A DNA stretch of 14,779 nucleotides from CAZFPN01 sp044370655 (GTDB lineage Bacteria > Pseudomonadota > Alphaproteobacteria > Rickettsiales > Deianiraeaceae): contig JBILVD010000024.1 of NCBI GenBank assembly GCA_044370655.1, positions 1 through 14,779 of the forward strand, in the 5' to 3' direction. The notes beneath the pieces were generated by a model. The model made no database searches, was not told the origin of the DNA, and saw only the letters and a program-made list of their open reading frames with translations. Positions 1 to 7,357 of the stretch are shown here, in pieces; within the stretch, counting starts at the first letter, position 1; each line of letters begins with the position of its first letter. Both the position numbers and the translations under genes were made by a program.

Positions 1-1085
1 TAGAGAAATTTAAAAAAACATACAAAAGAGAACCCAAAGATAGAGATATAATACTTGATTTTAAAGGCTCTCTATCTGGAAGTGTTTGGTATATTAAAGT
101 TGTTGACCCCAAAGCCAAAGAACGCATCGGCTACCCCACCCAAAAACCAGAGGCACTCCTAGAAAGAATAATCAAAGCTAGCTCAAATGAGGGGGGCATA
201 GTTCTTGACCCTTTCGTAGGGGGAGGCACAACTCCAGCAGTGGCAGATAAACTAGGCAGAAGGTGGATAGGCGTTGATAGCTCCGTTCACGCTATTAAAG
301 TGAGCGAACAAAGAATTAAAAACAATCAAATAAAATCAGGGGAAAGAAATGCGGAAAAGGGGCAAGATAGCCTCATCTTTAAGGAAAAACCATTTGAAGT
401 TAAGCTTCATAAATACGACTACGAGGAAATTAGAAATATGAACGACCGCAAATTTGAGTTCTTCATAATAGAGGCTTTTGAAGCGGGCAGTAAAGTGAAT
501 GCAAACCCGAATAAATACTATGTAGATGGCTACACTAAGGCGCTTAACATTCCTATTCAAGTTAAAAGGCAAGATGGCGTTGGCACAAAAATTGTGGATA
601 ATATGATTACCGCTTCAAGAACGGAAGATAAAGAGCGGTTTGAAAATTTGCTTAAACAGGGGGAGCCTGTGGGAATTATCATCGCTTTTAGCTTTGCAAA
701 AACAACATTTGAGAGAGTGGCGGAATTAAAGGCAAAAGGAGAAGGTTTAATAAAGCTTGTGAAGGTGGAGGACATCATTCCTTTAAAGCAAAAGCCTAAG
801 TTAGAGCTGGAGTTTGAAGATGGCGGAGTGAGTGAAAAGGGGGAGAGAATTTTGCGGTTTTTTGCCAAAACTAGTGAGGTTTGTGAGTTCTTTCAATGGG
901 ATTTTGCCTTTAAGGAGGAAGTGGGCTTTAATGCAGGTGTGATGATGGATAGAGAAGGTAAGGCGGAGTTTAATTTTGCGAAAGGAGAGCATTCTATTTG
1001 CTGTAAGGCTGTGGATAGCGACGGAATTGAAAAGCAGGAGGTTATGAGGCTTGTTGTGAATGGGGCGGTGAAGAGGATGTTATGA
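1..1085 (+). CDS. DNA methyltransferase (C-terminal part) fused to an Mrr-like nuclease domain, 5' truncated by window edge
   Basis: The reading frame is open from the first in-frame codon at 3 to TGA at 1083-1085, so the start lies outside the window. A GYPTQKPE motif (129-152) followed by DPFVGGGTT (207-233, SAM-binding motif I) and GRRWIGVD identifies a beta-class N6-adenine/N4-cytosine methyltransferase, in which the catalytic motif IV precedes motif I and is therefore off-window. After the methylase, about residues 110-250 of the visible part hold a conserved Asp (VDGYT, 525-527) followed by IQVKR (555-569), the D...QxK pattern of Mrr-type PD-(D/E)XK nucleases. The last ~65 residues (WDF...[20 protein letters not shown]) resemble an Ig/PKD-type beta sandwich. 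Seen: the motifs. Known: methylase-nuclease fusions act as restriction-modification enzymes. Inferred: a single-chain R-M protein. The gene is richer in G than its neighbours and contains a G6 run at 191-196, which suggests transfer. Confidence 0.85.
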   Translation, partial: EKFKKTYKREPKDRDIILDFKGSLSGSVWYIKVVDPKAKERIGYPTQKPEALLERIIKASSNEGGIVLDPFVGGGTTPAVADKLGRRWIGVDSSVHAIKVSEQRIKNNQIKSGERNAEKGQDSLIFKEKPFEVKLHKYDYEEIRNMNDRKFEFFIIEAFEAGSKVNANPNKYYVDGYTKALNIPIQVKRQDGVGTKIVDNMITASRTEDKERFENLLKQGEPVGIIIAFSFAKTTFERVAELKAKGEGLIKLVKVEDIIPLKQKPKLELEFEDGGVSEKGERILRFFAKTSEVCEFFQWDFAFKEEVGFNAGVMMDREGKAEFNFAKGEHSICCKAVDSDGIEKQEVMRLVVNGAVKRML

Positions 1086-1143
1086 TAATTTTAGGTCATT
1101 TTAAAACATTAAATTTTATCTGCAAAAAAATTTGAACTTTCTC

Positions 1144-1172
1144 TTGAAAGAAAAAATCTTTTAAGATAAACT
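1144..1172 (+). promoter_or_regulatory. Possible sigma70 promoter of dnaX
   Basis: TTGAAA (1144-1149) lies 17 bases before TAAACT (1167-1172), which would start transcription near 1180, about 15 bases before the dnaX ATG. A short hairpin CTTTC-TCTT-GAAAG (1137-1150) overlaps the -35 box. The -10 match is weak, so this is a guess from spacing. Confidence 0.3.
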
Positions 1173-1194
1173 TTAAATTATCACTTTTTTAGTT

Positions 1195-2325
1195 ATGTCA
1201 TATATTGCACTTGCAAGGAAATATCGCCCGAAAAATTTTGCTGAACTTGTAGGGCAAGGCGTTTTGGTTGCAACGCTTACAAATGCAATTGAAGAAGGCA
1301 GAGTTCATCACGCTTTTCTCTTAACTGGAATTCGTGGAGTAGGAAAAACTACCACAGCAAGAATTATAGCAAAAAACCTAAATTGCGAAAAAGGGGAAAC
1401 TATAACCCCCTGTGAAGTTTGCCCTAATTGTGTTGCAATTAAAAATGGAAGCCACCCTGATGTTATAGAATTTGACGCCGCAAGCAACACAGGTATAGAG
1501 GATGTAAAGGTTATAATCTCAAGCACTCATTATGCACCAATAATGGGTAGAAAAAAGGTATTTATAATAGATGAAATTCATATGCTCTCCACAAAAGCAT
1601 TTAATGCACTTCTTAAAACACTTGAGGAGCCACCTCCAAACATCGTCTTCATTTTTGCAACAACCGAGAGCAGAAAAGTTCCAATAACAATACTTTCAAG
1701 ATGTCAAAAATTCTTTTTAAGGGGGTTAAAACAACAGGAGATATCTTCTCACCTAAAAGAGGTTGCCAAAAAAGAAGGTTTTGAAACAGAGGAGGAGGCA
1801 CTTGAGATAATATCTTCAAAGGCAGGTGGTTCAATGAGAGATGCTCTTTCAATGCTAGACCAAGCAATACTTAATGCTAGCGGGAAAAATGTGCTTTATA
1901 GCGAAGTTAAAGATATGCTTAAAATACCAACTCAAGATGAAACGGAAAGCCTATTTAAAAGAATTTTAAATGGGGAAGTAAGTGAGGCAATTGAAATTAT
2001 GCAAACTCTCTCTAATTCTGGTTTAGACGAAGGAGAAATAGTGAGCGATCTTTTAACACTAACGGCAGAAAAAATAAAAAAAGAGGCTCTTGAGAAGGAG
2101 GAGTTTGGAATGCCAAATTTAATCCGTCTTTACCACGCTCTAACCAAAGGGGGGGACGAGATGAAATCCGCACAAAGTAAAAAGCAAGCACTTGAGGTTC
2201 TTATAATTAAGCTGATTTACTCGTGGAAGCTTCCATCTCCATTTGAAATTATGGAGGTTGCCAAGGGAAGTGAGGCAGGTAATTTACTTAAAATATTTGA
2301 AAATTCTAAGTTGATTGGAAATTGA
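1195..2325 (+). CDS. dnaX: DNA polymerase III subunit gamma (DnaX), short form without the tau C-terminus
   Basis: This is the AAA+ motor of the DNA polymerase III clamp loader, which places the sliding clamp on primed DNA. The N-terminus MSYIALARKYRPKNFAELVG is the family signature and fixes the ATG at 1195; no Shine-Dalgarno is visible. Seen in order: Walker A GIRGVGKTT (residues 45-53), zinc module Cys64/Cys73/Cys76/Cys79, Walker B DEIH (126-129), the sensor 1 region ATTESRKVP, the SRC arginine finger in ILSRCQKF, and sensor 2 GGSMRDALSMLDQ. The protein is 376 residues, about the length of E. coli domains I-III. The tau domains that bind DnaB and the polymerase alpha subunit are absent, and no coding remnant follows the stop. 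A G7 run (2149-2155) lies in domain III; slippage of one base there would lead to an early stop. The next feature downstream is a decayed insertion sequence, so a lost C-terminus is possible. Confidence 0.96.
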   Translation: MSYIALARKYRPKNFAELVGQGVLVATLTNAIEEGRVHHAFLLTGIRGVGKTTTARIIAKNLNCEKGETITPCEVCPNCVAIKNGSHPDVIEFDAASNTGIEDVKVIISSTHYAPIMGRKKVFIIDEIHMLSTKAFNALLKTLEEPPPNIVFIFATTESRKVPITILSRCQKFFLRGLKQQEISSHLKEVAKKEGFETEEEALEIISSKAGGSMRDALSMLDQAILNASGKNVLYSEVKDMLKIPTQDETESLFKRILNGEVSEAIEIMQTLSNSGLDEGEIVSDLLTLTAEKIKKEALEKEEFGMPNLIRLYHALTKGGDEMKSAQSKKQALEVLIIKLIYSWKLPSPFEIMEVAKGSEAGNLLKIFENSKLIGN

Positions 2326-2400
2326 TATTCTCATTAAAATGTAGAGATTTTCTTATCTAAAAGGCTAAAATAGTGAGTTTTAATCAAATTTTTTTAAAAT

Positions 2401-2433
2401 TTTTGGGCAATAATATATTTATTCCCCCTAAAA
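2401..2433. repeat. Imperfect hairpin between dnaX and the transposase
   Basis: TTTT GGG c AATAA - tatat - TTATT cc CCC t AAAA can fold into an interrupted 12-pair stem. It is not followed by a T run, so it is a poor terminator. It lies just upstream of the transposase promoter and could be a subterminal structure of the insertion sequence or a weak transcription stop after dnaX. Confidence 0.3.
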
Positions 2434-2437
2434 GTCC

Positions 2438-2466
2438 TTGACATTTAAAAACTTACATTATAGTAT
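2438..2466 (+). promoter_or_regulatory. Strong sigma70-type promoter of the IS1595 transposase
   Basis: A perfect TTGACA (2438-2443) is separated by 17 bases from TAGTAT (2461-2466). The predicted start near 2473 is about 18 bases before the transposase ATG at 2491. It is the best -35/-10 pair in the window and probably also drives the downstream small gene and the R-M gene, which have no clear promoter of their own. Confidence 0.65.
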
Positions 2467-2490
2467 ACAGTATAATTGATACTCAAGAAT

Positions 2491-3424
2491 ATGAAAACTT
2501 TTAAAAACCTAATAGACCTGATGGAGTTTTTTCACTCAGAAGAATTCTGTCATAATTTTTTAAAAGATATGTTTTGGGGCAAAAAAAGAGAAAATAAAAA
2601 ATGTCCACATTGTAACTTAAATCACATTACGGAGTTTAAAGATTATAAGAAAAACCGTTGCTATGATTGTAAATTTGAGTTTTCAATTCGTAAAAATACT
2701 ATTTTTGACGATAGTAAAGTAAGTCTTAAAAAATGGTTTATGGTTATCTATCTTGCAAATTCAAATAAGAAAGGTGTAAATTCCCACGCCGTTGCAAGGC
2801 AAATTGGCGTAACACAAAAAACTGCTTGGTTTATGCTTCAACGCATTAAAAATGCAAGCCTTCGTGCAATGTTTAAATCTCCATTTGAAGGAACAACCGA
2901 GATTGATGAAGTCTACATCGGAGGTTCGGAAAGTAATCGCCATTCTAAAGATAAAAAAGCAACTGGTGAAAAACCAAAAACTGTTGTAATAAGATATGGT
3001 TAACCGTGATATAAAGTCAGTAAAAGCAATTAAATTACCAACCGCTGAAAAGGATTTTTTACTTCCAAAAATTAACTTGAACATGAAAACTGGCTCAACC
3101 ATTGTAACGGATAGCTATCACGCGTATAAAGATTTGAAAAAGAATTATACTCATAAATCAGTAAAACACTCTGCTGGGGAGTATGTTAGGGTTGAGGCTA
3201 AAACTGCTTTCAAAATTCACACAAATTCCATTGAGGGATTTTGGTCTTTGCTTAAAAGAACAATAAACGGAACTCACCACTGGATTTCAAAAAAACATAC
3301 GAACAAATATCTAGCTGAAATGTCATTTAGATGCAATACCAAAGAACTTTCTGATAACGAAAGATTTGTTAATTTTCTACAAATATCATTCAAAAAGCTA
3401 ACATATAAAGAATTAATTGCATAA
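2491..3424 (+). pseudogene. IS1595-family transposase, broken by one frameshift
   Basis: The first part (2491-3003) has an N-terminal zinc ribbon (Cys38/Cys41 and Cys57/Cys60), a helix-turn-helix (HAVARQIGVTQKTAWFMLQR) and the first catalytic Asp in TEIDEVYIGG. The second part (from 2996) continues with the second Asp in IVTDSYHAY and the HTNSIEGFWSLLKR block with the acidic residue typical of the ISXO2-like DDE domain. The two parts fit end to end without loss: skipping one base near 2995 gives KTVVIRMVNRDIKSVK, as expected for this family. Joined length is about 310 residues, which is full length. IS1595 elements are not known for programmed frameshifting and no slippery heptamer is present, so I call it inactivated. 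The ATG at 2491 is preferred over the in-frame TTG at 2476. Confidence 0.9.
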
Positions 3425-3428
3425 AATT

Positions 3429-3617
3429 ATGTCAAAAAAATTAATAGAAATACCAGAGCTTCATAATAATGATTATGATTTTTTTGATGTACTAAAAGGA
3501 TTGTGTAAAGTAAAAGTTACAGAATTCACGCCACAAAAAGTGGAAGATACATGCAATGAAAAACAAAAAAATCAAGACAATAGTTCCAATCAATTTATTA
3601 ACTCAAACAATGAATAA
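3429..3617 (+). CDS. Small hypothetical protein between the transposase and the R-M gene
   Basis: A 62-residue reading frame starts with ATG four bases after the transposase stop. The first half is acidic and hydrophobic (IPELHNNDYDFFDVLKGLCKVKVTEF) and the second half is polar and Asn/Gln/Lys-rich, likely disordered. Small proteins with an 'F..xLk.l..V...E' core are often found behind transposases or in plasmid and phage genes, but I do not recognise a named family. Its TAA at 3615-3617 overlaps the stretch after an ATG at 3610, so it could be translationally coupled to the R-M gene. It could equally be a passenger of the insertion sequence. Confidence 0.45.
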   Translation: MSKKLIEIPELHNNDYDFFDVLKGLCKVKVTEFTPQKVEDTCNEKQKNQDNSSNQFINSNNE

Positions 3618-3628
3618 TCAAATAAACA

Positions 3629-3637
3629 AGAGAGAGA
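3629..3637 (+). repeat. AGAGAGAGA tract separating an ATG from the R-M coding frame
   Basis: An ATG at 3610 reads 13 codons (MNNQINKRETRNF) and stops at 3649-3651. The R-M frame is open from 3618 and already reads a plausible protein (KKFLALLGFKF from 3639), but it has no ATG, GTG or TTG before 3834. Removing one AG unit from this tract joins the two frames as MNNQINKRDKKFLALLGF. The tract therefore sits exactly where a frame switch would turn the gene on or off. Confidence 0.6.
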
Positions 3638-3833
3638 CAAGAAATTTTTAGCCCTTCTAGGTTTTAAATTTGTTGACGGTGCAAGCGATAAATATTCCAA
3701 AGAATATACGCAACACAAGTATAAAATCACCTGTGATTTTGATAAAAACCTTATTGACTATGGCAATTTAATTAATATAGGAAGGGCGACAACCTGCAAC
3801 CTACAAGATGCCAAAAGAAGCATTGATGAAAGT

Positions 3834-6701
3834 TTGGTAGTGCTAGAATGCGTGAATAGACTTCTTGAAAAGGGGTATTTGCCTCAAAATATATCATTAG
3901 AAATTCCCTTTAAAGCTGGCACGCAGGAAAAAGGTCAATGGCTGGATATAATGCTAAAACAAGACGGAAAAGCCTTTGCCTTAATAGAGTGTAAGACTTT
4001 TGGAAAGGAACACCGCCAAGAAAGGCAAAAAATGAATAAACACGGAGGGCAATTATTTAGCTATTTCGCAAGCCAAACTGATGCTAAATATTTAATCCTA
4101 TATTCAACTTCGATTGAAACCCCCGATAAAAATGAATGTGATATCATCAAAACCGATATTTTCAAAAATTGCACCAATAACACGGAAAGAATGAAAGTTT
4201 GGGACAGAACAACTGAAAGTAATGGTTTTTTTGAATCGGAATTATTGTACAATTTTAACGCAGGGCTTAGAAAACAAAACCTAATGCCAATATCGTACGA
4301 CGACATTTATTCAACGGTCAAAAATAGCAATGATGTTAATGGTACGATTTTTAACCGCTTTGCAGAAATATTAAGAAGACATACAGTATCTGACAAAACC
4401 AATTCTTATAACAAAATATTCAATCTATTTCTGTGTAAAATTATTGATGAAGATAGTGCTTCGGAGGATAAGATATTGGATTTTCAATGGAAAAATAATG
4501 AAACGGCGGAGGAAGTAATAAGTCGTCTAAGTACACTTTACAAGAAGGGTATGCAGAAGTATATGGAGCTAGATGTCACCGACCACACAGAAAAAGAATT
4601 TGAAGAGCAATTGAAAAATTTGAGCGATAAACAAGAGGCAATCAAAATGTTTCAAGAAATAAGGCTATATAAAAATAACGAGTTTGCATTTAAAGAAGTT
4701 ATCAATAAAAGAACTTTTGATGAAAATGCAAAGGTTGTGAAGGAAGTAGTAAAGCTATTTGAAAAATACCAAATCAAATATTCCTGCAAGCAAGCATTTT
4801 TGGGAGATTTTTTTGAAAGACTTTTAAATATTGGAATAAAGCAAGAGGCTGGGCAATTTTTTACACCCGTGCCAATTGCAAGGTTTATTGTGAACTCAAT
4901 TCCATTTGAAAAAATTATTGAGCAAAAAATATCCAATGGAGAAAAAGATTTTCTACCACGCATTATTGACTATGCTTGCGGTTCTGGGCATTTTTTAACC
5001 GAAGGAATGGATAGGCTGCAAAATATTATAGATGAGAAAATAAATACAAAAACTCTCACACAGGGGCAGAAGTCAAACATATCTTCGTGGCAAACTAACA
5101 AAGAAACAAATGTTGCCTACAACTGGGCAAAGGACTACGTTTACGGCATTGAAAAAGATTATCGCCTTGTAAAAACAACTAAGATTGCCTGCTTTTTAAA
5201 TGGTGATGGCGAGGCTAATATTATTTATGGTGATGGACTTGAAAGCTTTGGCTCGGAATATTACAGAGGCGTTTTAAAACAAAAACACAATAAAGAAAAC
5301 AAGCAATTTGATGTAGTTATCGCAAATCCGCCGTTCTCGGTTGAATGCTTTAAAGAAACTCTTGAAAATGGAGCTAAAGATTTTGAATTATTTAATGCCC
5401 TAGGCGAGCGAAGCGACGATATTGAATGCCTATTTATAGAGCGAACGGCTCAGTTATTAAAGGATGATGGTGTTGCGGCAGTTATTTTGCCAAGCACAAT
5501 CCTCACAAATGGAGGCATACATTCAAAAGCAAGAAGGCTGTTTATTGAAAATTTTGAGCTTCGTGCCATACAAAAGCTTCACGGCGGGGTTTTTGCCGCA
5601 ACGCCAAACACAACCGTTGTTTTATTTGGAATCAAGCGAAAAAGCAAAGACATCGCATTAAAAAATATAGATAAACTTTTGCAAGAATACATAAGTACAA
5701 AACTAGATATAAACTATAATCAAAATCAAAGCGTTATATCAAAATATTGCAACCTAATTGAAATGACTTTTGAGGACTTCACCACAAAAATAACAACAGA
5801 CGAAGCTTTCAAAAAAGACCAACTACAAAGGTTAAAGTTTTTCTTACTCACAAATTCACAACCTTGCTTGATAGGTGATTACGATGCTAAAAGTGAGAAG
5901 GGTAAATTAGAAAAAATATTCCTAGGCTACGAGCATTCTGGCAGGCAAAAATACGAAGGAATACACCCGTTTCCAAAAAATGCAGAAGGTAAAATCCATT
6001 CAAAACTATATACCGATAACAACCCACTGGACGACAAAAAAGCAAGTAATTACATCCACAAAATTTTAAGTGGTGAAAAAATTGATAACAGCAATGTAGA
6101 CGCATCTTTGCAAAAAAACATTCACATCACAACCCTTGAAAAACTTGTTAATTGGGAAGAGCGGGCGTTTAGTTTGTTTATAAACCTTGATAAAACTGAA
6201 GATACTACAATATGGAAATACAAATTGGAAAGACTGGATAGCCTATATGACCAATTACTAAACAATAAAAGAGAACCAATATCTGAAAATGACAGATATA
6301 ATATTTCTGGGGAATATCCATACTGCGGTGCAACTGGAATTATAGGGTATATCAACAAATTTAATTTTGAAGAGGAGTGTTTGCTGGTAGCTGAAGATGG
6401 TGGAAATTGGAGCAAAAACTCACCAACATCTTATATTATGGGTGGTAAATATTGGGTAAATAATCATGCACATGTTCTATTGTTTAAAAATCAAATAACA
6501 CAAAAATTTGTTCATTTTGTTTTAAATTTTTTAGATTTGAACCAATATGTTACGCCATCAGCACCGAGAAAATTAAATCAATCCAACCTCAACGCCATCA
6601 AACTCCCCCTCCCACCCCTTGAAATTCAACAACAAATTACTGATGAAATTACACAAATAGAGCAAAACGGGCAAAAAGTAGAGAGAGATTGGAGGTTATA
6701 A
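3834..6701 (+). CDS. Single-chain type I/IIG-like restriction-modification enzyme: nuclease, N6-adenine methylase and first target-recognition domain
   Basis: The enzyme would both cut and adenine-methylate DNA at a recognised site. From the TTG at 3834 the protein has 955 residues. Asp38 ... Glu52-Cys-Lys54 followed by GGQLFSY (Gln73xxxTyr77) is a PD-(D/E)XK nuclease of the HsdR/RecB type. GQFFTPVPIARFIV (about 340) and DYACGSGHFL (about 378, SAM site) lead to the catalytic NPPF (about 498), as in HsdM. From about 792 an HsdS-like target-recognition domain follows (YPYCGATGIIGYI, LLVAEDGGNW, NNHAHV, LPLPPLEIQQQI). The TTG is probably not the true start: about 70 further in-frame codons upstream (3618-3833) look like real coding sequence (ALLGFKFVDGASDKYSKEY, then NLIDYGNLINIGRATT) but carry no start codon. 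A start at ATG 3610 would need a two-base loss in the AG tract at 3629. The stop at 6699-6701 comes just after a second AG tract and cuts off the second recognition domain. Confidence 0.88.
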   Translation: MVVLECVNRLLEKGYLPQNISLEIPFKAGTQEKGQWLDIMLKQDGKAFALIECKTFGKEHRQERQKMNKHGGQLFSYFASQTDAKYLILYSTSIETPDKNECDIIKTDIFKNCTNNTERMKVWDRTTESNGFFESELLYNFNAGLRKQNLMPISYDDIYSTVKNSNDVNGTIFNRFAEILRRHTVSDKTNSYNKIFNLFLCKIIDEDSASEDKILDFQWKNNETAEEVISRLSTLYKKGMQKYMELDVTDHTEKEFEEQLKNLSDKQEAIKMFQEIRLYKNNEFAFKEVINKRTFDENAKVVKEVVKLFEKYQIKYSCKQAFLGDFFERLLNIGIKQEAGQFFTPVPIARFIVNSIPFEKIIEQKISNGEKDFLPRIIDYACGSGHFLTEGMDRLQNIIDEKINTKTLTQGQKSNISSWQTNKETNVAYNWAKDYVYGIEKDYRLVKTTKIACFLNGDGEANIIYGDGLESFGSEYYRGVLKQKHNKENKQFDVVIANPPFSVECFKETLENGAKDFELFNALGERSDDIECLFIERTAQLLKDDGVAAVILPSTILTNGGIHSKARRLFIENFELRAIQKLHGGVFAATPNTTVVLFGIKRKSKDIALKNIDKLLQEYISTKLDINYNQNQSVISKYCNLIEMTFEDFTTKITTDEAFKKDQLQRLKFFLLTNSQPCLIGDYDAKSEKGKLEKIFLGYEHSGRQKYEGIHPFPKNAEGKIHSKLYTDNNPLDDKKASNYIHKILSGEKIDNSNVDASLQKNIHITTLEKLVNWEERAFSLFINLDKTEDTTIWKYKLERLDSLYDQLLNNKREPISENDRYNISGEYPYCGATGIIGYINKFNFEEECLLVAEDGGNWSKNSPTSYIMGGKYWVNNHAHVLLFKNQITQKFVHFVLNFLDLNQYVTPSAPRKLNQSNLNAIKLPLPPLEIQQQITDEITQIEQNGQKVERDWRL
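6680..6688 (+). repeat. AGAGAGAGA tract at the C-terminal frame break of the R-M gene
   Basis: The R-M frame passes through this tract and ends 11 bases later. The frame encoding the second recognition domain is open from 6691. Adding one AG unit, or losing one base, joins them; with an added AG the junction reads KVEREIGGYNDEISNLIEKS, a natural-looking helix. The sequence is identical to the tract at 3629-3637. Confidence 0.6.
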
Positions 6702-7254
6702 TGATGAAATATCTAACTTAATTGAGAAATCGCAAATTGGCGGAGAAAGGTGTAAGTTCACCGATTTAATTGCAGAAATTGATATTGAAAAGCGTGTTAA
6801 AATCCCCAAAAATGAAATTTTAACAACAGGCAAATATCCTGTAATCACTCAAGAGCAAGAGTTTATCAGCGGATACACTAACGAAGAAACTGGGTTAATT
6901 ATTGACGTACCATTAATTATATTTGGAGACCACGCTTTGTCATTAAAATATATAAACTTCCCATTCTTTTTTGGTGCAGACGGCATAAAATTAATCAAAA
7001 CCAACAATATCGTTAATTCTAAATATTTTTATTATTTGCTAAAAAGTCAAATTCCAAGGATTGCAACTGGCAAATATCAAAGGTATTACTCCTTACTGAA
7101 AGAAATGACGTTTGCAATTCCAAGTCAAACTAATCAAGAAGGGGTTATGCGAAACATAGAATCTCTTGAAAGTAAAATAACAGAATTAAATGTTGTTATG
7201 AAAAACATTAATATAGAGAAGGGTGAAGTTATCACTAAATATTTGATTTTATAG
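6691..7254 (+). pseudogene. Second HsdS-like target-recognition domain, out of frame with the R-M gene
   Basis: This frame begins GGYNDEISNLIEKSQIGG and runs to TAG at 7252-7254, about 187 residues. It shows the HsdS pattern seen in two-domain specificity proteins: a short helical linker, then GKYPVITQEQEFISGY, IIFGDHALSLKYINFPFFFGADGIKL, the YYLLKSQI helix and a final coiled helix (NIESLESKITELNVVMKNI). It is the natural continuation of the R-M protein, giving two recognition half-sites. No ATG or GTG lies early in this frame; the first usable start is TTG at 6937, in the middle of the domain, so separate translation is unlikely. The GGAGG at 6691-6695 precedes an ATG at 6701 in a third frame that stops after six codons. 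As sequenced, this domain is lost or is made only after frame restoration. Confidence 0.8.
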
Positions 7255-7297
7255 AATGTAAAAAAGGGGAATAAATATATTATTACTTCAATTTTTA

Positions 7298-7329
7298 AAT
7301 TTTACTTGCTTTTAATTTTACTTGCTTTT
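7298..7329. repeat. Perfect tandem duplication of a 16-base unit upstream of rnpB
   Basis: AATTTTACTTGCTTTT occurs twice in direct succession (7298-7313 and 7314-7329). Each copy contains TTGCTT, and the second copy is placed to act as the -35 box of rnpB. Confidence 0.9.
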
Positions 7330-7348
7330 GAAAAAAATTGAATATAAA
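7322..7348 (+). promoter_or_regulatory. Probable rnpB promoter
   Basis: TTGCTT (7322-7327), 15 bases, then TATAAA (7343-7348), which places the transcription start near 7356-7358, at the 5' end of the P1 helix of RNase P RNA. The spacer is short, so the -35 box is tentative; the -10 position is supported by the RNA end. Confidence 0.5.
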
Positions 7349-7357
7349 GAAACATTG

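Larger units (their letters stand above)
2381..3623 (+). mobile_element. Remnant of an IS1595-family insertion sequence, ends uncertain
   Basis: The element is defined by its transposase (2491-3424), its promoter (2438-2466) and a small trailing gene. I could not find convincing terminal inverted repeats. The outer limits given here are two copies of TAATCAAAT (2381-2389 and 3615-3623), which could contain the 8-base target duplication expected for this family. In such AT-rich DNA an 8-9 base match over this search space is expected by chance fairly often. If these are the true ends, the core is about 1.2 kb. Confidence 0.5.

Noticed and set aside
2980..3005. Programmed frameshifting of the transposase
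   Set aside because: No slippery heptamer or downstream structure is seen, the needed shift is +1, and this is not typical of IS1595 elements.
2390..3654. Terminal inverted repeats, for example GGGC near 2405 against GCCC near 3651
   Set aside because: Only about 11 of 20 bases match, and the right copy lies inside a likely coding motif (LALLG) of the R-M protein.
6691..6721. GGAGG followed by ATG at 6701 as the start of a separate specificity gene
   Set aside because: That ATG is in a third frame that stops after six codons; the recognition-domain frame has no early ATG or GTG.
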